Source of the DNA: Neoroseomonas terrae
GTDB taxonomy: Bacteria; Pseudomonadota; Alphaproteobacteria; Acetobacterales; Acetobacteraceae
DNA length: 64,000 nt
Direction: 5' to 3'
NCBI RefSeq assembly: GCF_018129025.1
Contig: NZ_JAAEDI010000006.1
Location: forward strand, 166,602 to 230,601
In this document: positions 17,394 through 27,284 of the stretch, piece after piece
Position numbering within the stretch: position 1 is the stretch's first letter
Layout: the number at the start of each line of letters is the position of its first letter
Notes under the pieces: generated by a model
The model's input: only the letters and a program-made list of their open reading frames with translations
The model's database searches: none
What the model was told of the DNA's origin: nothing
Made by a program: the position numbers and the translations under genes

Positions 17394-18137
17394 TCAGCGG
17401 ACGACGACGCAGGGAATGCGCTGCTCGCGGGCCTGCTCGCAGAAGGCCCGCGCGGCGGTCACGTCGGCGAAGCCACCGGTGCGCAGGCGAAACAGGGTGG
17501 ATTGCCCTTCCCGCTCGAACCGCACGACCTGCGGGCGGAACTCACCAAGCAGGTCGGCATGCCGTCGCGCCAGCCGGTCCCATTCGCCCCGCGCCGATTC
17601 CTCCGAGGTCAACGCGCCCAGCTGCACCCGTACCCGGCCATTCGGCGTCGGCGCAGGGCGCACGGCTGCGGCGGGAGCCGGTGCCTCGGCCACCTGCGGC
17701 GCGGCAGGCGCCGGCGCAGGCTCCGTCCCTGCCGGCGCCGGCGCCTGCGACGTCAGCGGAAGCTGCACGGGTGCCGGCCGCGGCGCCGGCTGTGCCACCT
17801 GGGCACGCAGCGCATCGAGGCTTGGGGCCTCCGGCTCCGGCGCGAGTCGCGCGCCGGGCGGCTGCGCAGTGCTGCCGCGGCTGCGCTCGAAGATCAGCTC
17901 GTCCTGGTTCGGCACACGCAGCCCGCCGGGATCGTCGGGCCGCACCTTGAAGGGCCGCGGGTCAGCCTCGATCAGCGGTACCGAGCGCGGCCCGCCGCTC
18001 GAGGTCATCCCCCACCACGCTGCCCCGCCCAGCAGCAAAACCCCTGCCATGCCGCCGCCGAAGGCGAGCATCCGCCAGGGCGATCCCCCATCATCCTCGC
18101 GCCGCACGCGATAGGACGGCACCGGTACATCTGTCAC
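17394..18137 (-). CDS. SPOR-domain membrane protein
   Basis: A 247-residue bitopic protein: short cytoplasmic N-terminus, one transmembrane helix (about residues 25-43, MLAFGGGMAGVLLLGGAAWW), a long Pro/Ala-rich periplasmic linker, and a C-terminal SPOR domain (last ~75 residues, RVRVQLGALTSEESARGEW ... AFCEQAREQRIPCVVV). SPOR domains bind denuded septal glycans. GTG 18137 is preferred because a GGGG-rich ribosome site lies about 8 bases upstream; ATG 18155 is preceded directly by GAGGG with no spacing. Position between argS and nagZ is the normal one. Confidence 0.88.
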   Translation of the reverse strand: MTDVPVPSYRVRREDDGGSPWRMLAFGGGMAGVLLLGGAAWWGMTSSGGPRSVPLIEADPRPFKVRPDDPGGLRVPNQDELIFERSRGSTAQPPGARLAPEPEAPSLDALRAQVAQPAPRPAPVQLPLTSQAPAPAGTEPAPAPAAPQVAEAPAPAAAVRPAPTPNGRVRVQLGALTSEESARGEWDRLARRHADLLGEFRPQVVRFEREGQSTLFRLRTGGFADVTAARAFCEQAREQRIPCVVVR

Positions 18138-18177
18138 GCCCCACCCCCCTTGCATCCCTCGGGCCGTGGGCAGCCCG

Positions 18178-20025
18178 TCAACGCATCTCGTTCACCGGCG
18201 TCACCCCCATGACGCCGAGGCCCGACCGGATCACCGTCGCGGTCGCTGCGACGAGGGCCAGCCGGGCCCGAGTCGCGACAGGATCCTCCTCGCGGATGAA
18301 CCGCAGCGTCGAATCGTCGCGACCGCGGTTCCACAGTACATGAAAGTCCCCCGCCAAGTCCCCCAGATAGAACGCGATTCGGTGGGGCTCACGCGCAGTT
18401 GCGGCGGCCTCGACCATCCGCGGCCAGGCGGCGATGCGCCGGATCAGCGCCATTTCGGCCCCGTCGGTCAGTGCCGCGAGCGACACCGCGCCAAGGCCGG
18501 CCGTCAGCGCGGGGTCCATCGCCTCCGCCTGCCGCAGCACCGAGCAGCAGCGGGCATGGGCGTACTGCACGTAGAAGACCGGGTTGTCGCGAGACTGCTC
18601 GACCACGCGGTCGAGGTCGAATTCCATCTGTGCGTCGGATTTGCGCGTCAGCATGGTGAAGCGCACCGCGTCGCGGCCGACCTCCTCGATCAGGTCGCGC
18701 AGCGTGATGTAGGTGCCGGCGCGCTTCGACATGCGCACGGGCTCGCCGCCCTTCAGCACATGGACGATCTGGCACAGCACGATCTCCAGCGGCACGCGGC
18801 CATCCGAGACCGCCTTCACCGCCGCCGTCATGCGCGGCACGTAGCCGCCGTGGTCGGCGCCCCAGACGTCGATCAGCAACTGCTCGCCGCGCCCGACCTT
18901 ATCGGCGTGATAGGCGATGTCGTTCGCGAAATACGTGTTCGAGCCATCCGATTTGCGCAGCGGCCGATCCACGTCGTCGCCGAAATCGGTCGCGCGGAAC
19001 AGCGTCTGCGGACGCGGCTCCCAATCATCGGGCGTCTTGCCCTTGGGCGGTTCCAGCACGCCCTCATAGATCAGCCCCTTGCGTTCAAGGAGCGAAACGG
19101 CCCCCTCCACCGCGCCAGCCTCAACCATCGCGCGCTCGGACCGGAACACGTCCTGCGCCACGCCCAGCATCGCCAGGTCCTCGCGGATCGCGACCATCAT
19201 CATCGCCACCGCCGTCTCGCGGCAGGTGTCGATCCACGATGTCTTCACGAGCCAGCCGCGTTCCAGCGCGGGGCCGAAGGCCGACATCGTCTCCTCCGGC
19301 GGCAGCTCGGACGCGCCGACCTCGCGCGGCATCAGTGTGTCCCCGAAGCGCTCGGCCAGCGCCTCCCCCACCGCGACGAGGTAGTCGCCGCGATACTGCA
19401 GTGCCACGCCGAAGCGCCGCTCGGCGTTCTCGGCGTTCCACGCATCGGCGTCCATGGTGACGGTGCGGACATACCGCCAATAGGTCGCCCAGCCGAGCGC
19501 CTGCACCTGATTGCCGGCGTCGTTGATGTAGTACTCCTTGGTGACCGCCCAGCCCGCCTTCTTCATCAGGTTGGCGAGCGCATCGCCGACGACGGCGCCG
19601 CGGCAGTGCCCGACATGCATCGGCCCGGTCGGGTTCGCGGAAACGTACTCGACATTCGCCCGCACGCCCCCGCCAAGGCGGCTGTCGCCATAGGCGGTGC
19701 CGGCTTTCAGCACGGTCGAGACCTGGCCACGCAGGAAGTTCTCATCCAGCCGCAGGTTCACGAAGCCCGGGCCGGCCGGCGTCGCCTCAGTCACCATCGG
19801 CAGCGCCAGAAGCCGTTCCGCCAGCGCAGCGGCAAGCTTCGGCGGCGGCATCCGCGCCGGCTTTGCGGCGACGAGCGCGGCATTCGTCGCCATGTCGCCA
19901 TGCGCCGGGTCGCGCGGCGGCTCGACCTGCACGCGGGCCAGCGCCTCGGCCGGCAGGTCGGGTAGCAGGGCCGCGAGCAGGCCGCGCACCTCCTGCGTCA
20001 GCAGGGTGAAGATGTTCTCGGTCAT
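18178..20025 (-). CDS. argS: Arginine--tRNA ligase
   Basis: A 615-residue class I synthetase. The N-terminal Add-1 domain is followed by the HIGH-type motif in [15 protein letters not shown] (about residues 136-150) and the KMSKS-like [11 protein letters not shown]. The C-terminal all-helical anticodon-binding domain (DALRM type) is present, with [14 protein letters not shown]. Full length. It is 40 bases upstream of the SPOR gene and 129 bases downstream of dgt; those 129 bases hold no gene. Confidence 0.97.
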   Translation of the reverse strand: MTENIFTLLTQEVRGLLAALLPDLPAEALARVQVEPPRDPAHGDMATNAALVAAKPARMPPPKLAAALAERLLALPMVTEATPAGPGFVNLRLDENFLRGQVSTVLKAGTAYGDSRLGGGVRANVEYVSANPTGPMHVGHCRGAVVGDALANLMKKAGWAVTKEYYINDAGNQVQALGWATYWRYVRTVTMDADAWNAENAERRFGVALQYRGDYLVAVGEALAERFGDTLMPREVGASELPPEETMSAFGPALERGWLVKTSWIDTCRETAVAMMMVAIREDLAMLGVAQDVFRSERAMVEAGAVEGAVSLLERKGLIYEGVLEPPKGKTPDDWEPRPQTLFRATDFGDDVDRPLRKSDGSNTYFANDIAYHADKVGRGEQLLIDVWGADHGGYVPRMTAAVKAVSDGRVPLEIVLCQIVHVLKGGEPVRMSKRAGTYITLRDLIEEVGRDAVRFTMLTRKSDAQMEFDLDRVVEQSRDNPVFYVQYAHARCCSVLRQAEAMDPALTAGLGAVSLAALTDGAEMALIRRIAAWPRMVEAAATAREPHRIAFYLGDLAGDFHVLWNRGRDDSTLRFIREEDPVATRARLALVAATATVIRSGLGVMGVTPVNEMR

Positions 20026-20154
20026 CGGGTACTCGGCTGGAACGTGCGAAGGCTATACGACAAGCCCGCGCGGGCGCGTAGCCACCCCGTCACGGAACGC
20101 GGCGGCCGATCCGGGGTGATAGCGCGCAATCCTGAGTTCCGCCGAGGAAAGGCT

Positions 20155-21303
20155 TCAGCCCGGAACGTCCGGGTCGGTCATGCGCCGGTGCTCCTCCAGC
20201 GCGTAGCGGTCGGTCATGCCTGCGATGTAGTCGCAGACCACCAGGGCGCAGCGTGGGCTCCCGGCATCCCCGGCCCGGCCGCGCCAGGCGGGCGGCAGCA
20301 TCTGCGGGCCGCCATGCAGCAGGCTGAACAGCAGCTGCACCACGCGCTTCGACTTGGCCATGGTGCGGTTGACCCGCCAGTGCCGGTACATCCGGGTGAA
20401 CAGGAAGTCGCGCAAAGCGAGGTTCGCCTCCGCCATCGCGGTGGAGAATGCGACGACCGGGCCGCCGGCGCGGCGGATGTCGTCCACCGTCGTCGGTGCC
20501 AGCAGCGCGACGCGCCGCCGCGTCTCCGCCACCACGTCCAGCACCATCATGTTGATGACGCGGCGGATCATCTCGGGGGCGGCGCGTTCCGGCGGCATGT
20601 CGGGCATCGCGGCGCGCGCGTTGGCCAGCGCCTCGCCGACCAGCGGCAGCGCCGCCACTTCCTCGAGCGTGAACAGGCGCGCGCGCAGACCGTCATCCAG
20701 GTCGTGGTTGTTGTAGGCGATGTCGTCCGCCAGCGCGGCGACCTGGGCCTCGGCCGAGGCATGGGTGCCGAGATCGAGCGGATGCATCGCGTCGTAGTCG
20801 GCGATATAGGGCGCGGGCCGGCGCAGCGGGCCGTTGTGCTTGGCGAGGCCTTCCAGCGTCTCCCAGGTCAGGTTCAGCCCGTCGAACCCGGCGTATCGGG
20901 TTTCGAGTTGCGTCACCGCCTTCAGTGACTGCGCGTTGTGGTCGAAGCCGCCATAGGGCTTCATCGCGCTGTTCAGCGCATCCTCCCCCGCATGGCCGAA
21001 GGGCGGGTGGCCCAGGTCGTGGGCGAGCGCGAGCGCCTCGGCCAGGTCCTCATCCAGCCAGAGCAGGCGCGCGATCGAGCGGGCGATCTGCGCGACCTCG
21101 ATGCTGTGGGTCAGGCGCGTCCGGAAATGGTCGCCCTCGTGATAGACGAAGACCTGAGTCTTGTATTGCAGCCGCCGGAACGATGTGGCGTGGATGATTC
21201 GGTCCCGGTCCCGCTGGAAGGGCGAGCGCGTATCGCCCCCGGCCTCGGGATGCAGCCGGCCGCGGGAGGTCTCGGGCCGGACGGCATGGGGGGCGAGAGC
21301 CAT
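20155..21303 (-). CDS. dgt: Deoxyguanosinetriphosphate triphosphohydrolase-like HD protein
   Basis: A 382-residue HD-domain enzyme of the dGTPase-like type that splits dNTPs into nucleoside and triphosphate. Visible motifs are SFRRLQYKTQVFV, the first metal His in RTRLTHSIEVAQIARSIAR, the HD pair in LAHDLGHPPFGHAGEDAL, and a later Asp in DDIAYNNHDLDDGL. ATG 21303 is chosen because AGGG lies 9 bases upstream. It is divergent from erpA with 102 bases between. Confidence 0.93.
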   Translation of the reverse strand: MALAPHAVRPETSRGRLHPEAGGDTRSPFQRDRDRIIHATSFRRLQYKTQVFVYHEGDHFRTRLTHSIEVAQIARSIARLLWLDEDLAEALALAHDLGHPPFGHAGEDALNSAMKPYGGFDHNAQSLKAVTQLETRYAGFDGLNLTWETLEGLAKHNGPLRRPAPYIADYDAMHPLDLGTHASAEAQVAALADDIAYNNHDLDDGLRARLFTLEEVAALPLVGEALANARAAMPDMPPERAAPEMIRRVINMMVLDVVAETRRRVALLAPTTVDDIRRAGGPVVAFSTAMAEANLALRDFLFTRMYRHWRVNRTMAKSKRVVQLLFSLLHGGPQMLPPAWRGRAGDAGSPRCALVVCDYIAGMTDRYALEEHRRMTDPDVPG

Positions 21304-21405
21304 GGGTTCGGCCCTAGCACCGCCCGGCACGGGCCGGCAACCGCACCGCCGCGTTGGAACCAGCGCGCAGAAGCCCTATCTTGGGGGTCGAGGAGTGCCG
21401 ACCCC

Positions 21406-21753
21406 ATGCTCGATGCCGCCGCCCCCGCCTTCCGCGTCACCGAACGCGCCCATGCCCAGATCACCGAGATCGCGACCCGCGACGGGCGACCGGAGGCCGG
21501 CCTGCGCCTGGCGGTCGAGGCCGGCGGCTGTTCGGGCTTCCAGTATCGTTTCGGGCTGGAGGATGCGCCGGAGGCCGAGGACCTGGTCGTCGGCGACGGC
21601 TCAGGGCGGGTCTTCGTCGATCCGGTGTCGCTGGACCTGCTGGCCGGCGCTGAACTCGACTGGGCCGAGGAGCTGATCGGCGCGCATTTCGCCATCCGCA
21701 ACCCGCAGGCCGTCTCCGCCTGTGGCTGCGGGACGTCGTTTTCGGTCGGCTGA
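21406..21753 (+). CDS. erpA: Iron-sulfur cluster insertion protein, ErpA/IscA family
   Basis: A 115-residue A-type carrier that passes Fe-S clusters to apoproteins. The three conserved cysteines are C42 (EAGGCSGFQY), C106 and C108 (SACGCGTSF). DPVSLDLLAGAELDW is also typical. ErpA versus IscA cannot be settled from motifs alone. AGGAG upstream supports ATG 21406. Confidence 0.92.
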   Translation: MLDAAAPAFRVTERAHAQITEIATRDGRPEAGLRLAVEAGGCSGFQYRFGLEDAPEAEDLVVGDGSGRVFVDPVSLDLLAGAELDWAEELIGAHFAIRNPQAVSACGCGTSFSVG

Positions 21754-21821
21754 CCCGGGCGGCTTGACCGCGGCTTCCACGTGAAGGGTATGGTGCCGGC
21801 CACCCTACGATCCCGGCCGGC

Positions 21822-22589
21822 ATGAAACTCGCGACCTTCAACGTCAATTCGATCCGCCAGCGCTTCGGCCATGTCGCGCGCTTCCTCGAGCGCGTGCAGC
21901 CCGAGCTGCTGTTCCTCCAGGAGACGCGCTGCCTGGCCGAGCAGATCCCCTGCGCGGATTTCGAGGCGCTGGGCTACACGACCCGCGCCGTCGGCCAGTC
22001 GGGCGGGCGGAACGGCGTCGCGGTGATCGCGCGAATCCCCTTCGACGTGGTGGCCGAGGCCCTGCCGGGCGATCCCGAGGACGGCCACGCCCGCTACATC
22101 GAGGTGCGCGTCGATGGGATGAACGTGGCCGGCATCTACCTGCCCAACGGCAATTCCGGCGGCGAGGCGGGCTATGCCTACAAGCTCAACTGGATGGCGC
22201 GGCTGCGGAGCGTCGTCGCCGACCGGCTCGACAGCTTCACGCCGCTTGCCGTGCTGGGCGACTTCAACGTGTGCCCGACGGATGCGGACCTTGCGCCCGG
22301 CGCCCTGCCGCCGACCGACGCGCTGGTGCGGCCCGAGACGCGGGCGCAGTTCCGCGCGCTGCTGAATCTCGGCATGACCGATGCGCTGCGGGCGCTGCAC
22401 CCGCGGGAGACGCTGTTCACCTACTGGGATTACGGCGCGGCCTTCGAGACCAACCGCGGCCTGCGAATCGACCATGTGATGCTTAGCCCGGAACTGGCCG
22501 ATCGGCTGAACACATGCGAGGTCGACACGCTGCCGCGCAGCGAGATGCAGCCATCCGACCATACGCCGGTGATTGCGACGCTGCGCTGA
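21822..22589 (+). CDS. xth: Exodeoxyribonuclease III
   Basis: A 255-residue exonuclease III/AP endonuclease for base excision repair. Motifs are MKLATFNVNSIRQR (N7), FLQETR (E34), NGVAVIAR, VLGDFNVCPTD (metal-binding Asp and Asn), LRIDHVMLS and the terminal SDHTPVIATL (catalytic Asp-His). Full length. It begins 68 bases after erpA and its stop abuts the stop of a convergent lipoprotein gene with no spacing. Confidence 0.95.
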   Translation: MKLATFNVNSIRQRFGHVARFLERVQPELLFLQETRCLAEQIPCADFEALGYTTRAVGQSGGRNGVAVIARIPFDVVAEALPGDPEDGHARYIEVRVDGMNVAGIYLPNGNSGGEAGYAYKLNWMARLRSVVADRLDSFTPLAVLGDFNVCPTDADLAPGALPPTDALVRPETRAQFRALLNLGMTDALRALHPRETLFTYWDYGAAFETNRGLRIDHVMLSPELADRLNTCEVDTLPRSEMQPSDHTPVIATLR

Positions 22590-22913
22590 CTACCAGCGCC
22601 GCCCGTACCATGGCCGGCCCCAGTAGCCCGGCCCGTAGTACCCGCGACCCCAGCCGCCGCCCCAGCCCAACCCGATGCCGATGCTGACCGGCGGCGCCAC
22701 ATAGACCGGCGGCGGCGGCGCGACATAGACAGGCACGCCCGGCTGGTAGCCATAGCCGTAGGCTGGGGGCGCGTAGGCGACCGGGGGCGGGACATACGGA
22801 ACGACAGCCGGCTGCGGTGCCGGCGCGGGGCCCCAGGTCCCGTTCGGATACTGAACGCAGCCCCCGAGCAGGGGGGCAGCGGCAACCAGCAGCACAGCGA
22901 CGACCGGGCGCAT
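22590..22913 (-). CDS. Small lipoprotein, Pro/Tyr/Gly-rich
   Basis: A 107-residue exported protein with a lipoprotein signal ending in APLLGGC (lipidated Cys about residue 19). The mature part has YVAPPPPVYVAPP-type repeats followed by a Gly/Trp/Tyr-rich tail. Probably outer-membrane or periplasmic; function unknown. AAGGA is 8 bases before ATG 22913 (GTG 22916 is an alternative). The neighbouring 23010-23243 gene is similar in style. Confidence 0.65.
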   Translation of the reverse strand: MRPVVAVLLVAAAPLLGGCVQYPNGTWGPAPAPQPAVVPYVPPPVAYAPPAYGYGYQPGVPVYVAPPPPVYVAPPVSIGIGLGWGGGWGRGYYGPGYWGRPWYGRRW

Positions 22914-23009
22914 CACGGTATTCCTTCCGAGTCGGACGGCCCCGGCGCCGCCCGTCCCCTGTTCAGGAAGATGGTGAGCATGGCGCGCGCCGATAAGACG
23001 CCGCCCGCA

Positions 23010-23243
23010 TCATCGCCACACCCAGCGCCCGCCGTAACAGCGTCCATAGGCGTCGCAGCGCCGGGGCACCCAGACACGCTGGCGGCGCGGCGGCGGTTGG
23101 ACATAGACCGGTGGCGGCGGCGGCGGCGCGTAAACCGGCGCCGGCGCGACATAGACGGGCCGCGGTGGCGGCGGCGCGGGATAGGCCACGCACCCCGCCA
23201 GACCGAGCCCCGCGAGCGCGGGCAACAACAGGCGCTTCGTCAT
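23010..23243 (-). CDS. Small proline-rich lipoprotein
   Basis: A 77-residue protein with signal MTKRLLLPALAGLGLAGC (lipobox LAGC, Cys18), a Pro-rich YVAPAPVYAPPPPPPVYVQPP segment, and a basic C-terminus holding two cysteines (RRCDAYGRCYGG). Function unknown. It shares the YVAP/PPPVYV pattern with the next gene downstream, suggesting a tandem duplication or convergence in low-complexity sequence. The 105 bases between it and ilvD show nothing definite. Confidence 0.6.
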   Translation of the reverse strand: MTKRLLLPALAGLGLAGCVAYPAPPPPRPVYVAPAPVYAPPPPPPVYVQPPPRRQRVWVPRRCDAYGRCYGGRWVWR

Positions 23244-23348
23244 GCTTTCGCATCTCCCGTCAGCGGGCCGCGGTCGAAACCGCAGCCCTTCAACGCGAGA
23301 CGAAGCAGGCGCGTTGCCTGTGGCGCCGCCGTGGCGGCGGTGTGGCGG

Positions 23349-25070
23349 TTACTGGTCGGCGTAGCAGTGCGTTTCGGCCACCGCGCCGGGATTGGTCACG
23401 GCACCGAGATGCGCCGGCCCGACGAGCTGCGCGTATTTCCACAGCGCACCGGCATTGTAATCGTGCGCGCGCGGCTTCCAGGCGGCGCGGCGGCGGGCGA
23501 TCTCCTCCTCCGGCACCATCATGTCGATAGTGCCGGCCTCGGCATCGATGACGATGCGGTCGCCATTCTGCAGCAGCGCGATCGGGCCGCCAACCGCGGC
23601 CTCCGGCCCGACATGGCCGATGCAGAAGCCGCGCGTGGCGCCGCTGAACCGCCCATCGGTGATCAGCGCGACCTTGTCGCCCATCCCCTGCCCGTAGATC
23701 GCGGAGGTGGTGGACAGCATCTCGCGCATCCCGGGCCCACCCTTCGGGCCTTCGTAGCGCACGATGATGACGTCGCCGGGCTTGTAGGCGCGGGCCTCCA
23801 CGGCGGCGAAGGCGTCTTCCTCGCAATCGAAGCACAGCGCGGTGCCTTCGAAGCGTAGGTTGTGCATGCCCGCGATCTTCACGATGGCGCCGTCCGGCGC
23901 GAGGTTGCCGTGCAACGCGACGACACCGCCGATCGGGCTGATTGGGTTGGTCGTGGGGTACACCACGTCCTGGTCCTTCGGGACGATTACCTCGCGATGG
24001 TTCTCCGCGAGCGTCTTGCCCGTGACCGTCAGGCAGTCCCCGCGCACATAGCCGCCGTCGAGCAGCGCCTTGATGATGACGGGCACGCCGCCGATGCGGA
24101 ACACATCCGCCGCCACGTATTTCCCGCCCGGCTTAAGGTCCGCGATATGCGGCGTCTTGCGCATGATCTCCGCGACATCCTGTAGGGTGAAGCGGATGCC
24201 GGCCTCATGCGCCATGGCCGGCAGGTGCAGCGCGGCGTTAGTGGAACCGCCCGTGGCGCCGACAATCGCCGCCGCATTGTGCAGCGCGTCCAGCGTGACT
24301 ATGTCGCGCGGACGCAGGTTGCGGCGTATCAGCTCGACCACTGCCTTGCCCGAGGCCACGGCGTAGTCGTCGCGTTCCTCGTTCGGCGCCGGCGCGCCAG
24401 CGGAGAACGGCAATGCGAGGCCGATCACCTCCGACACGCAGGCCATGGTGTTCGCGGTGAACTGGCCGCCGCAGGCGCCGGCACCGGGGCAGGCGTGGCG
24501 TTCCAGATCGTCCAGTTCCTCGTCGGACATGTTGCCCGCGGCGTGCTGACCCACCGCCTCGAACACGTCGAGCACCGTCACGTCCCGCCCGTGATGCTTC
24601 CCGGGCATGATCGAGCCGCCATACATGAACACGCTCGGCACGTTCAGCCGCAGCATGGACATCATCACGCCGGGCAGCGACTTGTCGCAGCCGGCGATGC
24701 CGACCAGCGCGTCATAGCAATGGCCGCGCATCGTGAGCTCGATCGAATCCGCGATGGCCTCGCGTGATGCCAGCGAGGACTTCATCGACTGGTGCCCCAT
24801 CGCGATGCCGTCCGTCACCGTGATGGTGGTGAATTCGCGCGGCGTCGCCCCCGCTGCCTTCACGCCCTTCTTCGCCGCCTGCGCCTGGCGCGACAGCGCG
24901 ATGTTGCACGGTGCCGCCTCGTTCCAGCAGGAGGCGACGCCGACCAGCGGCTGCTCGATCTCCTCCTTCGTCAGGCCCATCGCGTAGTAGTAGGACCGGT
25001 GCGGCGCGCGTTCCGGCCCCAGCGTGGTGTGGCGGCTGGGCAGGCGGGATTTGTCCCAGGTCGACGGCAT
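23349..25070 (-). CDS. ilvD: Dihydroxy-acid dehydratase
   Basis: A 573-residue Fe-S dehydratase making 2-keto acids from 2,3-dihydroxy acids in valine, leucine and isoleucine synthesis. Cluster cysteines sit in [23 protein letters not shown] and [17 protein letters not shown]; the C-terminal [19 protein letters not shown] is a further signature. Full length. The 57-base gap to the upstream monooxygenase gene is too short for an obvious leader peptide. Confidence 0.96.
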   Translation of the reverse strand: MPSTWDKSRLPSRHTTLGPERAPHRSYYYAMGLTKEEIEQPLVGVASCWNEAAPCNIALSRQAQAAKKGVKAAGATPREFTTITVTDGIAMGHQSMKSSLASREAIADSIELTMRGHCYDALVGIAGCDKSLPGVMMSMLRLNVPSVFMYGGSIMPGKHHGRDVTVLDVFEAVGQHAAGNMSDEELDDLERHACPGAGACGGQFTANTMACVSEVIGLALPFSAGAPAPNEERDDYAVASGKAVVELIRRNLRPRDIVTLDALHNAAAIVGATGGSTNAALHLPAMAHEAGIRFTLQDVAEIMRKTPHIADLKPGGKYVAADVFRIGGVPVIIKALLDGGYVRGDCLTVTGKTLAENHREVIVPKDQDVVYPTTNPISPIGGVVALHGNLAPDGAIVKIAGMHNLRFEGTALCFDCEEDAFAAVEARAYKPGDVIIVRYEGPKGGPGMREMLSTTSAIYGQGMGDKVALITDGRFSGATRGFCIGHVGPEAAVGGPIALLQNGDRIVIDAEAGTIDMMVPEEEIARRRAAWKPRAHDYNAGALWKYAQLVGPAHLGAVTNPGAVAETHCYADQ

Positions 25071-25127
25071 TTGACTGGCTTCCTCGGGCTGGTCTGCCGC
25101 GTATCCGGGGCGGATGCGCGGCTGGCG

Positions 25128-26123
25128 TCAAGCCTCCGCCATCGCCTGCGCCTCGGCGAGCAGTGCGAAGGATCGCAGGCGGGCGGCCGGGTCGTGGATC
25201 TGCGCCGTCACCATGAATTCATCCGCGCCGGTGCGCTGCGCCAGTTCGGCCAGGTCGCGACGGATCGTCTCCGGCGTGCCGACCACCGAGCAGGACAGCG
25301 AGTGCGACAGCATCGCATGTTCGCGCGGGCCGATCCGCGCGTCGAAGCCCTCGACTGGCGCCGGCAGCTTGCCGGGGCGGCCAATGCGCAGGTTGATGAA
25401 CGCCTGCTGCAGCGACGAGAACAGGAAGCGCGCCTCGTCCTCCGTCGGGGCGGCGAACACGTTGACACCGACCATCGCCCGCGGCGTCGCGAGACGATCC
25501 GACGGCCGGAACCGCTCACGATAGATCTTCAGCGCATCCATCATCTGCTGCGGCGCGAAGTGGGAGGCGAAGGCGTAGGGCAGGCCGAGATAGGCGGCGA
25601 GCTGCGCCCCGAAGGTGCTGGAGCCGAGGATCCAGACCTCGACATCCTGGCCCTCCCCCGGCACGGCGCGCAGCGCCTGGTCGGGATGGGCGGGGCGGAA
25701 ATACTCCATCAGCTCCGCGACATCCTGCGGGAAGCTGTCCGCATCGCCGGCGAGGTTGCGCCGGAGCGCCCGCGCCGCCACCTGATCCGTGCCCGGCGCA
25801 CGGCCAAGGCCGAGATCGACCCGCCCCGGATACAGCGCCGCGAGCGTGCCGAACTGTTCCGCGATGATCAGCGGCGCATGGTTCGGCAGCATGATGCCGC
25901 CGGCGCCGATGCGGATGCGCTGCGTGCCTTCCGCGACATGCGCGAGGGCGACGGCCGTCGCGGCGCTCGCGATGCCAGCCATGTTGTGGTGTTCCGCCAT
26001 CCAAAAGCGCCGGTAGCCGAGCGCATCCGCATGACGGGCAAGATCGCGGGAGTGGCGCAACGCCTGGCCGGCGTCGCTGCCCTCGGGGATCGGGGAGAGA
26101 TCGAGAACGGAGAGCGGGATCAT
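25128..26123 (-). CDS. LLM-class flavin-dependent oxidoreductase
   Basis: A 331-residue luciferase-like TIM-barrel flavoprotein of the MsnO8 type. [41 protein letters not shown] and [14 protein letters not shown] are strongly typical. It should oxidise a small substrate with reduced FMN; the substrate is unknown. ATG 26123 is chosen; ATG 26132 is possible as neither has a good ribosome site. Confidence 0.9.
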   Translation of the reverse strand: MIPLSVLDLSPIPEGSDAGQALRHSRDLARHADALGYRRFWMAEHHNMAGIASAATAVALAHVAEGTQRIRIGAGGIMLPNHAPLIIAEQFGTLAALYPGRVDLGLGRAPGTDQVAARALRRNLAGDADSFPQDVAELMEYFRPAHPDQALRAVPGEGQDVEVWILGSSTFGAQLAAYLGLPYAFASHFAPQQMMDALKIYRERFRPSDRLATPRAMVGVNVFAAPTEDEARFLFSSLQQAFINLRIGRPGKLPAPVEGFDARIGPREHAMLSHSLSCSVVGTPETIRRDLAELAQRTGADEFMVTAQIHDPAARLRSFALLAEAQAMAEA

Positions 26124-26175
26124 GCCCCGCATATGGGTGGCCGGCGGCCGCCGTCAGCCCTTCGCCCGCGCCCGG

Positions 26176-26976
26176 TCAGCCCTGCATGCGGCCGATGATC
26201 TCCACCGCCGCGGCCGGGTTGCGTTCCTTCTCCCCGCTGATGACGAAGAGGAAGACGTCCCGCGCGGTCTTCTTCCCCGGTTTGCCTACAGGTTCGGCAA
26301 GGTCGTCGAGCCCCTCCCCCTTCGCCAGCGCCTGCGCGCGCTTCGCCCAGGCGTCCAGCACCTTCGGCGCATAGCCCGCCGGATGCTCCGCCGTCGTCCC
26401 CATGATGCGGAGATAGGCGAAGGGCGCTGTCAGGTCGGTGATCAGCGGGAACTCGCTGTCGGCCGCGATGACGACCGCCACGCCATGCTTGCGCGCGATG
26501 TCGATGAATTCGGGATGGCGGAAGCTCTCATGCCGCGCCTCCATCGCGTGGCGTAGCGTGACACCATCCACTTCCTTCGGCAGCAGGCCGAGGAAGGCGT
26601 CGATATCCTCCGCATCGAACTGCTTCGTGCCGGCGAGTTGCCAGTTGATCGGCCCCAGCTTGTCCTTCAGCGCCGACAGCCCGCTGGCGCAGAACTTTTC
26701 CAACGAGGGCCCGGCCTCGGCCAGCACGCGGCGGTTGGTGACGAAGCGCGACCCCTTCAGCGCGAAGACGAAGCCCTCCGGCACCTCGTCATGCCACTTG
26801 GCGAAGCTCTCCGGCGATTGCAGGCGGTAATAGGTGCCGTTGATCTCAAGGCCGGTCAGGTGCTTGCCCGCATGCGCGAGCTCATCCTTGTGCGGCAGCC
26901 CCTTCGGATAGAACACGCCGCGCCAGGGCGGGAAGGTCCAGCCGCCGACGCCGATATGGATGCGCGCCTTCGCCAT
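26176..26976 (-). CDS. DUF72 domain protein (YecE-like)
   Basis: A 266-residue protein with the DUF72 TIM-barrel pattern: IGVGGWTFPPWRGVFYP, LTGLEINGTYYRLQSPESF, FVFALKGSRFVTNRR and WQLAGTKQFDAEDI. The biochemical role of this widespread family is not established. ATG 26976 is in a normal context. The 134 bases upstream (26977-27110) show no gene. Confidence 0.88.
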   Translation of the reverse strand: MAKARIHIGVGGWTFPPWRGVFYPKGLPHKDELAHAGKHLTGLEINGTYYRLQSPESFAKWHDEVPEGFVFALKGSRFVTNRRVLAEAGPSLEKFCASGLSALKDKLGPINWQLAGTKQFDAEDIDAFLGLLPKEVDGVTLRHAMEARHESFRHPEFIDIARKHGVAVVIAADSEFPLITDLTAPFAYLRIMGTTAEHPAGYAPKVLDAWAKRAQALAKGEGLDDLAEPVGKPGKKTARDVFLFVISGEKERNPAAAVEIIGRMQG

Positions 26977-27110
26977 GGCGGTCACGCCAGCCGCGGGGCG
27001 CGGGGAACGCCACGCCTCGCGACGAAGCCGCCCATCTGCCCGACCGCCATCCCGCATCCTCCCGAGGCACGCGGAGCAGCTTAGGCAGGCGGAATGTTCT
27101 CGTAAAGTTC

Positions 27111-27284
27111 CTATTCCATCGAGAGGATGAAGGCGACCGCGAGGGCGATCCCGACAAGCCCCGCCACCGTCTGTGCGACAGCCATCGACATCCCACGCCG
27201 CGCCAGCACACCCCGCCCGGCGACCGTCACCACCATGAAGATGGTGAGACCGCCGATCAGGTTGAGCGTGCCGGCGTCGACCAT
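27111..27284 (-). CDS. Small two-helix membrane protein coupled to valS
   Basis: A 57-residue protein translated from ATG 27284, which overlaps the TGA of valS (TGATG), stop TAG 27113-27111. It has two hydrophobic helices (about residues 7-22, LNLIGGLTIFMVVTVA, and 38-55, TVAGLVGIALAVAFILS) joined by a basic loop GRGVLARRG, so it is likely an inner-membrane hairpin. Family not recognised. The overlap with valS argues that it is a real, translationally coupled gene rather than chance. Confidence 0.65.
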   Translation of the reverse strand: MVDAGTLNLIGGLTIFMVVTVAGRGVLARRGMSMAVAQTVAGLVGIALAVAFILSME

